In this document: positions 44,335-55,929 of the stretch, piece after piece
Position numbering within the stretch: position 1 is the stretch's first letter
How the letters are laid out: every line of letters begins with the position of its first letter
Assembly (NCBI RefSeq): GCF_001640805.2
Contig: NC_066838.1
Span: 13,911,632-13,975,631 of the forward strand
DNA: 64,000 nt
DNA from: Lates calcarifer
Taxonomy: Eukaryota > Chordata > Actinopteri > Centropomidae
Direction: 5' to 3'
Made by a program: the position numbers and the translations under genes
Notes under the pieces: generated by a model
Databases searched by the model: none
Seen by the model: only the letters and a program-made list of their open reading frames with translations
Told to the model about the DNA's origin: nothing

Positions 44335-45121
44335 CAGAAACATATAGGCAAAACTCAACGACTTTGTGCTTTTTGTACCATTATTATCACAGTTACCTTC
44401 ACTGATCCCTGTGTATTTATTCTTGAGCAGGCGCAGTGTTTACTGCTCGCGCTCTGTCATGACTCAGAGCCTTTATGCAGATAGCAACTTCTCATAAACG
44501 TGTGTCTTATCTAAAGCTGTTGGCCTACATAAGTAACATGTGCATACGTTTTTTGAAAAATTGTGTTAATGGCCAGTTCGTGATGATGCACACATTTGCT
44601 GTAGTAGATGTGGTGGCGGTTGTGAAACCGGTGACTAGTGTCGGCGGGCCTACACTTGTCGGATGTTTAGGGCTAATTTCAGGTTAGACCACTCTGAAAC
44701 ATCATGTTTGAGTTTTAGCAAACGTGTTAAACGAAGATAGAGCCCAGATCTTAGAAATGTAGAGAAAGAGAGTGGAATGATAACCTCTTTTAGTGCCCAC
44801 TAAATGGAATCGCCACTCTTGTAGTCTAGACACTGCCATAAAGACAGAGGCACTAAATGGCTATTTTTTTCTCTTAATTGCACCGTCTGTTCGGGGGGAA
44901 TGGCGTCCACTTCCGCAGTAAATAGTAAACAAGCAAGACTTGGATGTCCGAAAGGGGGGCGGGGGGAGACTTGCCAAGAGGGTTTCGACATGAACTCGGG
45001 TCTGTGTAGTCTGGAACGTCAAACCAAACCCCAACCCCTCTGCACACAACTGTCATGCCCACCACTCCTCTAATCTGAAAATTGGAAAACCGCAGTAAAT
45101 CCAATCTTTAACAAAGCGGGA

Positions 45122-45145
45122 TTTTATTTATTTATTTATTTATTT
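45122..45145. repeat. (TTTA)n repeat
   Basis: About six TTTA units followed by a T run. Confidence 0.85.
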
Positions 45146-46808
45146 TTTTAACCTCATTTAGGTTTAATTTTCATATATGTATACATATTTTTTCCCCAAC
45201 ATTTGGCCTGTGAAAGATGTCGTGAAATTCTATTGTTTTGCAACTCAGTTATGGCCAAAGCCTTTAAAATAATAGTCTATTTGTTCTAGCTGACCCCAAA
45301 CCTCAGCCTATTTCAACACATCAGTTATGAATAAATAATTGTTGACTAATTGGCCCATGTGTTAGGCGTTATAACAAGAGATAGAACAGGGGAAAGGAAA
45401 TCATAATTGGCATGCTCTTTTTTTTTTCCAAGTGTGTGTGTGTATGTGTGTGTGTACACCTTATGTGAGAGCATGTGTATTTCGTATGTGTTCCCCTGCA
45501 CTCAACATATGTGCATGATGATTGCACGTGTGCATTAACTACAATTTATAATTAAATGTAGTCTTTGAACTTCAATAATGTCAAGGCCTTCACCTTTAAC
45601 CCGGTGCAATAAAGTGGAATCAAGGAGCCCCTTTAGCCCGGAAATGTGTGCAGCGGCGGAATGGGCCAATGAGAGTGAGTGGGAACAGAAAATGGAATGT
45701 GTACAGAGACCAACTTTGACCCCTCGCATTAAACTACAGCAGGTAACTTTGCCAGCTTTAGCACGCCCAGTAAATACACTTTATTGTCCTTGTAAAATGT
45801 ATACGTTTTCACGCATGAGACGTTTTAAAACATGTTGGTATAAACTGTAGGCCCGTATTTGTATTCTCTCAAGAAAAAAAAACATGTTGGTGTGTGGCTG
45901 TCGCAGTGTGCTGGTCGTAATGGGTGGTTCTGTAAGTGCAAACATGACGGTTTGTGCGTGGGTGTGCGAGTCAGTCCATCCTTTGATTCTTGTGACTTTA
46001 GATGTGAGTCCTTCTCGGGCTGCTCTGCTCTGCTCTGCTCTCTGTGTGTGTGTGGATCAAAGAAGTTTTACAGTGCAGTTCTGCATGGTTATGTGAGTGT
46101 TTAGTTAACGTTAGAGGCAGTTTGGTTAAGGTTGGGATCAGGGTTTAAGTTTTGGTTAGGGTTTAAATTATTTTAAGATAAAGAAAGAAAAGAAAAAAAG
46201 GAGGAGTTGAGGTTCGACTCAATCCAGCTGATTCACACTTTTTCCTACATAGACAGTATGTTAACAAGAATCTGGCGTGTATTTTCCTCCATGCTGATTG
46301 AGATCAGGCACAATTTGCATATGTCAGTGTATTATCAGGAAGGACAAGGGGCCGTTCTGACAAAAGAAAGGCGATGCACACTTGCGGAGATCAAGGCTAC
46401 AGGAGCCCCCTCTTCTTGCCACACCCACCAACCTTGGCCCTGGGACGGTGACGTGGGTAATTTGTAGGTTTCTCCAACACACAACGTCACTAACACAGAG
46501 CGCTGCAGAGGGCTCCTCGCAAATGTTGTCCATCAACCACACGGGGGCCAGGAGTCTCCCGGCCTCTGCACTGTTTTGTTTCCTCAACGGGATCTTGAAA
46601 ACGTTTCCTGAGATGGATGCCCCGGTGACATCAGAGTAGTATTATTAGTCGTAGAGACATCCTCTTTTTTTCCCCCTGATGTGCTGTGTGACAGAAAGAC
46701 AGTCCACTCTGCTGGAATGCAGCTCCTGTCGTGGCTCAGTCTGGCTTGTGCACTTGGGTGTTGTGGTGAGGGAAAATGGCGGTGTGTTTTTTTATGTAGA
46801 TGAGGGGA

Positions 46809-46820
46809 ACCAGGGGGCAG
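46809..46820 (+). promoter_or_regulatory. CTCF-like motif between hoxc11a and hoxc10a
   Basis: ACCAGGGGGCAG matches the right two thirds of the CTCF core; the left bases match less well. It lies 27 bp after a YY1-like site. Binding is inferred from sequence only. Confidence 0.3.
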
Positions 46821-48077
46821 AAGATGTAGCCTAGTGCCATTAAAATATAAAGGGAAAATCCATTCACTCAGATACGTAAAAAAACCCCGAGCAATTACGT
46901 AAAGAATCTCCTTTTTTTGATCTGATGCTGTAAAAAAGACCAATAAGACTTTTATTTTGGGAAATACCGAGGCTGTAAACAAATAACATCTTCTTCTAGG
47001 TTCCAGGGTAGTGTGTGTATTTATACTTAAAGTTGTAAGATCATTCCCGTGGACCTGTAAACCCAATTAAAATAGTATGGTTTCATAGGGAATGACAGCG
47101 CACTTACAGGCCTCCTTACTAAATAATATAAAAAAGCAATGCATTTTTTCTTTGCATTAAAATGAAAAGAAAAAAACACAGAACAAAAACAAAAAAAAGA
47201 ATGTTTATCGGTAGTTAAAAAAATCCCTGAAGTGCGCTCTTTAATTGTTTTTTTCCCCGATTCTGTTTTGTAATATTTCCAAGTATTTTGTTGCGCATTA
47301 AAGTTAACTATTCATCCGTTACAATTTGTTAATTGCTGCTTGCTGTGTTTTAACTTTAATTATGAGCTAAATGTAGGGCTATTGTAGTTTTTTCTGCAAA
47401 TACTAATCAAGGGGTTATAGGCTATTGAATGGTTTTATACTACAGTGTACTACTCACATCTCAGCACCTATCCTGTTCTACAGGGCCATAAAACAGCTCG
47501 ACGCTGTAAAACGAGCTCCTGCTATTGCTGCAACCAAATAACTCTCAAAACGCTTCAATGTACATTAGTGAGGTGCTATTTATTTACTGTCGCCACCAAG
47601 CTTAGTCTTACTGTAATTTCGAGGACATTTTCAGGCAGATATCGGCGGATCTGTGTATTTGCTGTGGTCGTCTGTGGTAATAATGTAATACTATTGTACT
47701 TTGATGGCGGTTGCCACTTTGGTTTTTTAATTACGAACTTACATGATTCTGGGACCGTAAATTTGCAGTTGCGCATGGAGTGGACAACAGCATGAAAGAG
47801 GACACAAAGCAGAACCTCCTCACATCCAACTGGAAAGATATTTCAAAGTGGCTGCCAGGAGCAAATTAGTTGTGTCGCCCCAGTGGCTCCTGATTAGTAC
47901 AATAAGGAAACCAGCTACCATGCCTTCTGTCCCGCAGCATTCAACACCCATACCTGTTTGCAATATAATAGCAGCCTCCAGGTTTGGAATCAATTGGACG
48001 ACAATTTAGAGGCGAAAGTGTGGGCTACAGTTTAGACAAGTGTAAAGACCGTGGTAAAATACAGTCACAGTCAACTC

Positions 48078-48100
48078 CGCGCGCGCGCGCGCGTGTGTGT
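48078..48100. repeat. Alternating (CG)n(TG)n tract
   Basis: Seven or eight CG steps run into four TG steps, pure alternating purine-pyrimidine DNA of the kind most prone to the Z form. It is unusually CpG-dense for its AT-rich surroundings. Confidence 0.9.
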
Positions 48101-51100
48101 AGGCCAGGGTTGGTTACACATTGGCGAGCAGTGTGCGTGTGTGGAAATCTTTGAAGGTTTAATATACACAAAAATACAGCATGTGGACACACGGTTTAAA
48201 ACTTATTTTAAATATGTTAAACTATTCTCACTGCAAAGTCTCTTCCTTAAAATTGGACAAAGTAGGCTAGGTTATAATCATCTGCAGGAAGAAAATAACC
48301 AAATTTGTAGGAATGTCTTACGTCTAAACAACGTTTCCTTCCATCTGTTTCCATGGGAGAAATAGACCTGGATAAACAGTAAACAGCAGCAGAGAGCTTA
48401 TTTGTTATGGAAGCAGAAAGGTATGCATGCTCAGTGGAAGCTTTCCATTTTCGAATAACCTCTCTGTTCTTAATGCTAATTATACACAAATGTAGGGCTC
48501 ATAAGCCCAATATCCTCTGTCATAGATCAAGTATAAAGAAGATGCACTTGTTTACTACTCTCACTTTTGTGTCATATTGTGATTGCGAGTGTTACAGGCT
48601 CAGATCTTCTCTCGTTATGCACCATAATAATGTCAATTCTACACTGGCAGAAGTGTCAAACAACAAAAAACTAATGTGTCTAAGTCAAATCAGAGGATAC
48701 CTTTCCACATTGTTCAGTCTGTAACGTTACATTACAGCCACACCTGTAACAATACACTTTCTACTGTGACATCAAAGTATTCTGTTATTCTGTCAGATGT
48801 TCCAGTATGTCTGCTGGCCCCCTCATCTTATCAGGTCTGTGACATCACTCTACCTATTGTCCTGCACTGTCAGGTCTATGAGATTACAATGCCAGGTCTG
48901 AGGCGTCACATTGTTCTCTGCATCTCTTGTAAAAGAGTAGCAAAGCATTATTTAGGGCTCAGTGCTCCTTGCGAAGTCGAACATGTATAATTTCTTTTTT
49001 ATGTGCGTGACTTTTTGTGCTAGGCTGAGTTGGAGAAAGCCTGCAGGGCTAGGTTTGAATGTGTCATAAAGCAGATTTTTTTCGTGTGTGTCAGTGGTGT
49101 GAGTTGCTATACATTAGGTGTGGTTATTAATATAGGCTATCCTTAACATGAGGCAGACTGGTGGATTAAAGGGAGACGGAGTGTGAAAAATAATATCCTT
49201 AATAATCCTTTATCCCAGTATTTTCCTGTTCTTGGGAGAAACAGAAAATCATTCTTGAGATTGCATTTTTCAGGAACTACGCAGACCTTTAACTCACTGG
49301 CTCATGCCAGTTACTAGTTAATATTATGAGCTCTCTAAGGGTTTCATGAGCCCAAGATGTTCTCCATACTTATAAGACCACGTTATCCGTCAGTGTATCT
49401 TCAATTAATGCAAAAAATCACAGAACCTAAGGTTTTGCATCCAACATCCACGGGTTGCAGCTATGTTAAATTATGCAGCTACGCTTGGCCATATTTTCTT
49501 CATAATTGTGGGGAATGCTGGGAATGGGGAATGACCACAAAGAAACTGGTTGTCAGTTATTTTGAATATTTATTTCACTGAGTGAATCATAGACGAGTAC
49601 ATGTCTAGTTTTATCTTGAAGCACCATTATTCCTATGCAAATACAAACAAATATTCAGATATATACACTGATAAACAAAACATGTTGCCCTTGCCTTTGA
49701 AAATGATTCTGAACTAAACACACGCTCAGACAGACGCGCGTGCATGTCACGCTGAAACCAAACTAGAGGACACGAGCACGCCTGCATAGCTGTGGTTAAC
49801 GATTTCAACAAACATTTTAAACTGGTTAAACACATACCATCATGGTCTACATTAGTAGCTGAAAGTTTGCTAGAGATCTTTTGGTAAATTGTTGAGCTAA
49901 TAACAGGCCTAATTCATTTGCTGCTCAGTACAGAACAATTATTTCAAGACAAAAATGCTGATGCGACATAGTTTTGTGGCAATCCTAAGACATTATTTAG
50001 CATATTATATTACTGTAGTGGCAATGGTAAATATGTGGCTCTTTTAAAATGGGGAATTATATAAATTACACCTCTTAAATATATTAAATTGGCTTTGTAG
50101 ACTATGTTTTTTACATAACAAAATTAAACCAACCAGTGTTTGAGTCCTTGTAGAGAGAACCCTCTGCGATTGATTCTGGACAGGGTATTGTTTTAAAACT
50201 GGAGCCTCAGCGAGAATCAGGATTTCATGATGTCTCAGCAGCAGCGTGTTAGTATTTGTATTCTTTCGTGTAACTGCGGGTTTTTGTTTGGACTGGATGA
50301 ATGTCCTAAAGCGTGCTGACTGCAGCACAGATAACACAGGCATAACACAGCACACTAAACCAAGTCAGCGGGGCTTTATTTTTTTAACTGAATACAACAT
50401 ATAAAGTGAGAAAGTAAAAGCATCATGGGAATACGAAGCTAACGCCATTGTATTAACGCGCAAAATTAAAAAAAACAGCCTAACAACTTAGATTGGGCTG
50501 TTCAATTCAAGCAGCATTTTGTACATTTAGTGTCTGTCAAATAGATATGGGAATATACAATTACATTAGTGGTCTTTTTTATTATTCATTTAGATATTTT
50601 TAAACTAGGTGTAGACCGTTAGTCAGTTTGAGTAACTATAAGGAATATAGTCTGCACCTCTCGTCATATTCACTGTAGCCTGTTTGCATAGCCATAATTT
50701 GCAGTAGTACCTTATAAATATATTTGGCTGTTCGGCTGCAGCACAGTATTTGTTTACGTTGTCTCTGCTCACTTATATTTAAGAAAAATAAGTTGTCAAG
50801 CATTCTCCTGACCTGCACAGATTTAAATCCTTTACTCTAATGTTGACAACACTTGAATAGTTCTGAGGAGAAAAGTAGAACTGAGATAAATCAGCATTAA
50901 AAAAAAAAAAAAAGTGCATGCATACGCATTCATTTTAATGAGAGTGCCATAGTCACGTATATTAACTCCTGCACTGAGAATAAAACATCAACCCAAACAT
51001 TAGGGCCAGTAGGACTGCTTCATTTCACATCTACAACATATTGAAATCGCATATGACACAACAAGACGTCGCGATTGTTTATAACAATGGCTCAGGTATG

Positions 51101-52071
51101 TTATGAATTATTTCTTAGACTCTAAGATGTTCAGTGTCAACAGTAAAAGAGGGTAAAAGAAAAACAGAAAAAGAACATTATGCTTGATGTAATCCTGTAT
51201 GGGTTTAGTTTCCTGTTACACCACAATAATAAATATCCTTATAGGCCCACCATCAACTAGCGAACAAATTCCACCGTCTAGTTAACATTTTGTTGCCCAT
51301 TTCAGGAAGAGAACCATTTAAACAGCCACGTGCGCCTTCACGAGTTAGACCAGTGTAGTTAAAGTTAACTAACAGGTCTAATAAGATCTAATATATTTGC
51401 TTTTTAACGAATTCTGGTGCAGTTCTATTAGAGTAGTGAAGTAATATGAAGAGAAATACAAGTAAATAATCTGCGGGTTAAAATGACAGAGCAGGCCGAG
51501 GTACAAGGTTTTCATAATTAGTGCAAGAAATGTATGACTGTAATTCTATAATAGGAGGTCACAAAGGCGCATTTAAGAAGATATGACAATGTTACATTCA
51601 GCAGGTCAAATGCAAAAGGGAACATTTGATTTTTAGAATACTTCACAGCGTCAAAGGTTAAACCCTATAGTCTACTCTTTCACTCATTTTTTTTTAAATT
51701 CACAAAGCAGTTCACGTGTCTGTTGTGATTTTCTTTTGAATGACACACCTGCGTACAGCTTACCTTGCTAAATCGGTGGCAACAACAAAGCAAATCGATG
51801 AAAACAAACAAACAAACAAAAAAGAACAAGACAAACTCAAAATGCACTCTGTCTTATGACAAATCCTCGATGGCCTCATCTCCGCAGGACTGGCGCCAGG
51901 ACGAAAAGGGAATCCACACGTTGATTGAATTAAATTTCTTTCCAAATCAGAAGTTAAGTGAACTTAAACAGAATAAAAATTCTCCAAAGCCACGCAGTAA
52001 AAAAATCCCTGCTGCAGCAGCCGTCCTTTGTTCCTCCTGGTGTGGGCCTGTTGTCCTGACCGGCCTGCGGT

Positions 52072-52085
52072 CGCTAGGTGGCGCT
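52072..52085 (+). promoter_or_regulatory. Strong CTCF-like motif upstream of hoxc10a
   Basis: CGCTAGGTGGCGCT matches the CTCF core CCACTAGGTGGCGCT form almost fully, in + orientation, 263 bp upstream of the hoxc10a ATG. CTCF sites between posterior Hox genes set chromatin boundaries in mammals; the role here is inferred. Confidence 0.5.
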
Positions 52086-52128
52086 CTTGCTCCATCAAAA
52101 ACCCTCCAGGTTCCCCAACTTGACCGCG

Positions 52129-52143
52129 CTGACGTCACGTCAG
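52129..52143. promoter_or_regulatory. CRE/ATF palindrome upstream of hoxc10a
   Basis: CTGACGT-C-ACGTCAG is a perfect 15-bp palindrome around one central base. It contains the full CREB/ATF site TGACGTCA (52130-52137). It lies 205 bp before the ATG. Confidence 0.5.
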
Positions 52144-52174
52144 TCTGGAGCATCAAGGCCACTTCCACGACGCT

Positions 52175-52194
52175 ATTGGTCTGAAAATCACATG
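52175..52194. promoter_or_regulatory. Inverted CCAAT box and E-box before hoxc10a
   Basis: ATTGG (reverse of CCAAT) at 52175-52179 and CACATG at 52189-52194, in the context AATCACATGAC. This resembles the ATCACGTG E-boxes before hoxc13a, hoxc11a and hoxc9a with one base changed. It is 154 bp upstream of the ATG. Confidence 0.45.
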
Positions 52195-52347
52195 ACATGT
52201 CTCCCAGCATCCATAATTATGTTACTGATATTTTTGCACCCCCCTCCAAAAGATGTCAGCATCCTACTGTCCTTATTCTCCTGGAGAAATCCCGTAGTTC
52301 AGATCAGTGGAACACACCAAACGATTACTGTGTTGCCAAATGCAAAA

Positions 52348-53065
52348 ATGTCATGTCCGAATAACATAGCGCCCGGTAACTTCCTGATGGATTCCTTAAT
52401 GGGAGGATCATCTTCCTTCAGGGGTGAGGGTTATTCCAGCAACCCCGGAATGTACATCCACACAGCTGCAGAGTACGGATATTCAGTGATGAGAAACATT
52501 GGGAAGGTTGGACCATCTGCACTCTCCAAAAGAGACGAGGTTCCTCCGGGCGGTGTGCCGCCCAGCGGCTTCCAGGATGCGCCCTACCTGTCAACACAGC
52601 TGGCCACATGGACCCCAGGCTCCAAAACCAGCAGGGACGAACAACCTGTTGCCCAGTGTTTACAACCCTGCTCGTTTCCAGCGGGCAACGTCAAAGAGGA
52701 GGCGTTTTGTTGCCTCTATCAGGATGACAGCAATAAGGGGAAACAGACAACAGAGTCGGCCACTTACATCCGGCTTGGGGACAATAGCTGCCGGCCTGAG
52801 CAAACTGCCGCCTCGTCCAGCCGCTGTTTCCAGGTGTACAACGGAGAGAGGCCGCAGCAGGATGACCAGCAGTTCCCCCCCGGCTTCTCTCTGACCCACT
52901 TGACGACATCTGTTGAATCAGCAGCAGCAGAATCGACAATAAGTTGCAGCAAATCGGCGCAAGAGACAGCGAGAGAGGTTTCAAAGGCAGATGAGAGTCA
53001 GAGCAGGAAGGAAGAAAAAGCCAAGAGTGACAGCTGTTCAGATAACTCGGACGGGGAATTAAAAG
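52348..53065 (+). CDS. hoxc10a: Homeobox protein Hoxc10a, exon 1
   Basis: Codes for residues 1-239 and the first base of codon 240 of a 331-residue group-10 Hox transcription factor. The start MSCPNNIAPGNFLMDSLMG corresponds to the conserved Hox10 start, and the blocks GMYIHTAAEYGYSVMR, SKRDE and SFPAGNVKEEAFCCLY are group-10 landmarks. The region before the splice site is rich in Ser, Lys and Glu. The frame is open upstream with ATGs at 52192 and 52219, but the conserved family start and A at -3 favour 52348. The exon ends AAAG/gtagac in phase 1. Length is close to human HOXC10 (342). Hox10 proteins specify lumbar-level identity and limb or fin pattern. Confidence 0.95.
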
Positions 53066-54407
53066 GTAGACTACTACTAAACCCACACACACACCCCTCT
53101 TCCTCCTCCTCCTCCTCCCCAACACACATGCATACACACACACACACACTCTTGCACAATCATGCAGACAACCATAGGCTACACATACACACACAGAGAG
53201 AGATAATATGTGGGCAGCTTCACTAAAACATTCCACACGTGCATTAATTCTAAATCAGTGCTGTGTTGTGTGGGCACGTTGTGTTGTGTCATGGCCCTAT
53301 AATGCAGACTCGTGTTTGATAGCAGTCATATGGGGCTGTATGGGCATTTGACAGCCTCGCCTGGCAGGGGTTATGGTGCCCGTGGCATTTAACACCTTTC
53401 CATTAATGTGAGAATGTGAGATGGGCAGTTATCATTGAAATAAACACGCTCACACAGACACACACACATACACATCCCTCTCTCACTTTCACTTTCCCTC
53501 TCTTACATGGGTCATTTATAATGTAAGACGTAACCATTTTGAACAGCACCATTTTACGCCTCAAAATATCTGATACTGAGCCAATGTAAAATTGTACGGT
53601 TTTGCTCCGCAGTTGAAAACCTTTTTGTCACGATGCCCTGGCTTATTAAAAAAAACCTCAGGGACCATTTCTCAGTATTACATTTGAGAAAAGCATTATC
53701 ATAAATACATTTACACTTTTCTGCACCGACGCAACGATAATTCAGGACGATTCCAGTCCAGTTTTTTTTTTTTTAACAACATAATTATTTCAAGCGAAAG
53801 TCCACTTAAGCACATTTCTTCTCTCTTCTTTTACTTCACTAAAAGTGGCAGGTTGATAAGAATAAACTGAATTTGTATTTTCTTTCCCGTTTGACAAAAC
53901 CGCAAATGCTGTGTAAGTAAATTAACTGTTTTAAATAGATTTTAATTAAACGTTCACGATCGTCTGATTTGAAATACACATGTTATTATTATTAGAATTA
54001 GTAGCATCATTATTAGGATTATTATTTGCGTTCTTATTCGTATTAGTATTATTATTATACACCTAATAAATTGATGCTAGCTGCAGTTCTGTTATTGCAC
54101 ATCCCTCTGCTATTTTTCATTAGCTTTAATTTAAAACTGTTTTCAGATTGTTGTGTTATTTATGGGTTGAGCTAACAGCTTCATACATGATGACCAACAA
54201 GCTCCTTTTATTTTATTTTAATTTAATTGGGGCATACAACAAGGCAATGGGACCGTCTTTTTTTGACCGTGTTTATGTGTATGTGGGTGTGTGTTTGTGC
54301 GTGTGTGTCCTGTTAATCCCCACATTACTGAATTAAATGTTTTGGTAATGATTAAATGTGGGCCACACACTGAGTGTGTTCACATTAAGGTAATTATTAC
54401 TGTAACC

Positions 54408-54445
<38 letters not shown>

Positions 54446-55039
54446 TAACAGAGGCGTTATTCCCCAGAGTCCACAACCTAATCAAGGAATTAACTGAATG
54501 TGTAGCAGTTTGATTTTCCCTGCAATCTCCGACACGTCTCGTGTCTTTGTCTTTATGTTGTTGTTTTTTTCCCCCTTCTAAATCTGATATTACGCTACAG
54601 AGACTTCTTTTTGTTTTGGGATGGACCTCCCAAAAATTTCATTTGGCTCCGGTGTGCAACGGTAATAAAATTTTATGAGAGTCTGAGGTCCAACATAGAC
54701 AAAAGAAGTGCTTACACTCCCTAGTTTGATTTGATCTAATTATAGCTGTACATCACACAAAAGCAATTTGCAAACAGTGGGAGTTGTAGCAAAAGGTGGG
54801 ATGTTTTGGCGTTGTTCATTTGTTCAAATGAGTCACGGAGAGTACACATCCAGGTAAATCTGTCCATATAAACTGCTCATTTTGTTCCAGTTGAACGGTA
54901 TTTGAGAAATGGGCGTGTACGAAGCATCCAGTGTATTGATGGAGGTTATAAAGCTGCATATGATCTCTGCACCAAACTCCTGGCCGGATTTTTTTTGGCT
55001 TCACTTTATCATTTTGTCGTGTTTCTCTTGCTCCGGTAG
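53066..55039 (+). other. hoxc10a intron 1
   Basis: A 1974-bp phase-1 intron, from gtagac to ctccggtag. It begins with CA-rich and TCC-rich patches (53080-53155), has AT-rich trinucleotide stretches near 53980-54060 and a TG repeat (54412-54441). Confidence 0.92.
54412..54441. repeat. (TG)n microsatellite in hoxc10a intron
   Basis: About 15 TG units. Confidence 0.93.
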
Positions 55040-55317
55040 ATGATTTATCCGCGGAAAAGACAACGGGAAGCTGGTTAAAAGCCAAAAGTGGAAGGAAGAA
55101 GCGGTGTCCCTACACAAAGCACCAGACGCTGGAGCTGGAGAAGGAGTTCTTGTTCAACATGTATCTGTCTCGGGAGCGCCGCCTGGAGATCAGCCGGAGT
55201 ATCAACCTGACCGACAGACAGGTCAAGATCTGGTTCCAAAACAGACGCATGAAGCTCAAGAAGCTCAACAGGGAGAGCCGGGAAAGGGAGCAGAGTGCAG
55301 TTTACAACTACTCCTGA
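55040..55317 (+). CDS. hoxc10a: Homeobox protein Hoxc10a, exon 2 (homeobox)
   Basis: Codes for residues 240-331. G + AT across the intron makes Asp240. A Trp in [11 protein letters not shown] (Trp251) takes the place of the PBX-contacting Trp of Hox9/10 proteins. The homeodomain runs from residue 257 to 316 ([20 protein letters not shown]...), with helix 3 [16 protein letters not shown]. Trp48, Asn51 and Arg53 are present. The tail [15 protein letters not shown] differs from the tetrapod ending TSNFNFT that I recall, although both end in aromatic residues. The acceptor ends GGTAG rather than CAG. The stop TGA is at 55315-55317. Joined length is 332 codons. Confidence 0.97.
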
Positions 55318-55327
55318 GCAGATTTTT

Positions 55328-55405
<78 letters not shown>

Positions 55406-55917
55406 TCACATGCACATTCACACTCACACATGCATTTGCATACAGACATGACAGGCACAGACACAGACAGACATGCATGTGTCACCTTATAATTCATTCA
55501 ATAATCATTCATCAGTTTTCTCCTTATGTGCACACACCACACACACACTCACACACACACTCACACACACAGCGTGCCTTTCTAAATCGACTATAAAACG
55601 CTGCAACCTGCAGACTAGACTTGAGTTCCAGGTGAACACTTGCAGCAGCAGCAGGAGCAGCAGCATTGGAACAGTGAGGTGCTATTACCTCGCAATGATA
55701 ATTATACTACAACATGAACCAAACGAAAAGGAGGAGGCAATTTCAAGCAGTCTATAAATAACTCGTGGCATGCAAGCAGTTTCACTTTGCTGAGCTATAA
55801 TGAATGTTTTGTCACTTCTTCGTTGGTGTCTGTTGCTGTGGCACATCCGTGCTGTATAACGTGCATGCACAAAATGATATTAAGCTATGTCATGGCAAAC
55901 GATTCCAAAACAATAAA
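55318..55917 (+). terminator. hoxc10a 3'UTR with candidate poly(A) signal
   Basis: AATAAA at 55912-55917, about 600 bases after the stop. The UTR carries the long CA repeat and a GCAGCAGCAG patch near 55640. The cleavage site is inferred. Confidence 0.6.
55331..55403. repeat. (CA)n microsatellite in hoxc10a 3'UTR
   Basis: About 36 CA units starting 14 bases after the stop codon, followed by degenerate CACATTCA units to about 55430. It is expected to be transcribed as a CA-repeat RNA, a known binding sequence for hnRNP L. Confidence 0.95.
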
Positions 55918-55929
55918 AGGAGGGGGGAA

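Larger units (their letters stand above)
44340..52060. other. Intergenic region hoxc11a-hoxc10a
   Basis: About 7.7 kb without a gene I recognise. It contains a TTTA repeat (45122-45145), TTAGGG-like degenerate units near 46120-46165, a YY1-like AAAATGGCGG (46773-46782), a CTCF-like ACCAGGGGGCAG (46809-46820), an alternating CG/TG tract (48078-48100) and an A run near 50899. A 160-codon minus-strand frame at 46584-47066 starts at TTG and has no recognisable domain. Confidence 0.45.

Noticed and set aside
46100..46170. TTAGGG-like units suggesting an interstitial telomere
   Set aside because: Only a few degenerate GGTTAGGGTTTA words; no tandem TTAGGG array.
46200..46235. tRNA B-box-like GGTTCGACTC
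   Set aside because: No A box, acceptor stem or cloverleaf could be built around it.
46584..47066. 160-codon minus-strand frame
   Set aside because: Starts at TTG, no recognisable domain, length within reach of chance for a 64-kb AT-rich window.
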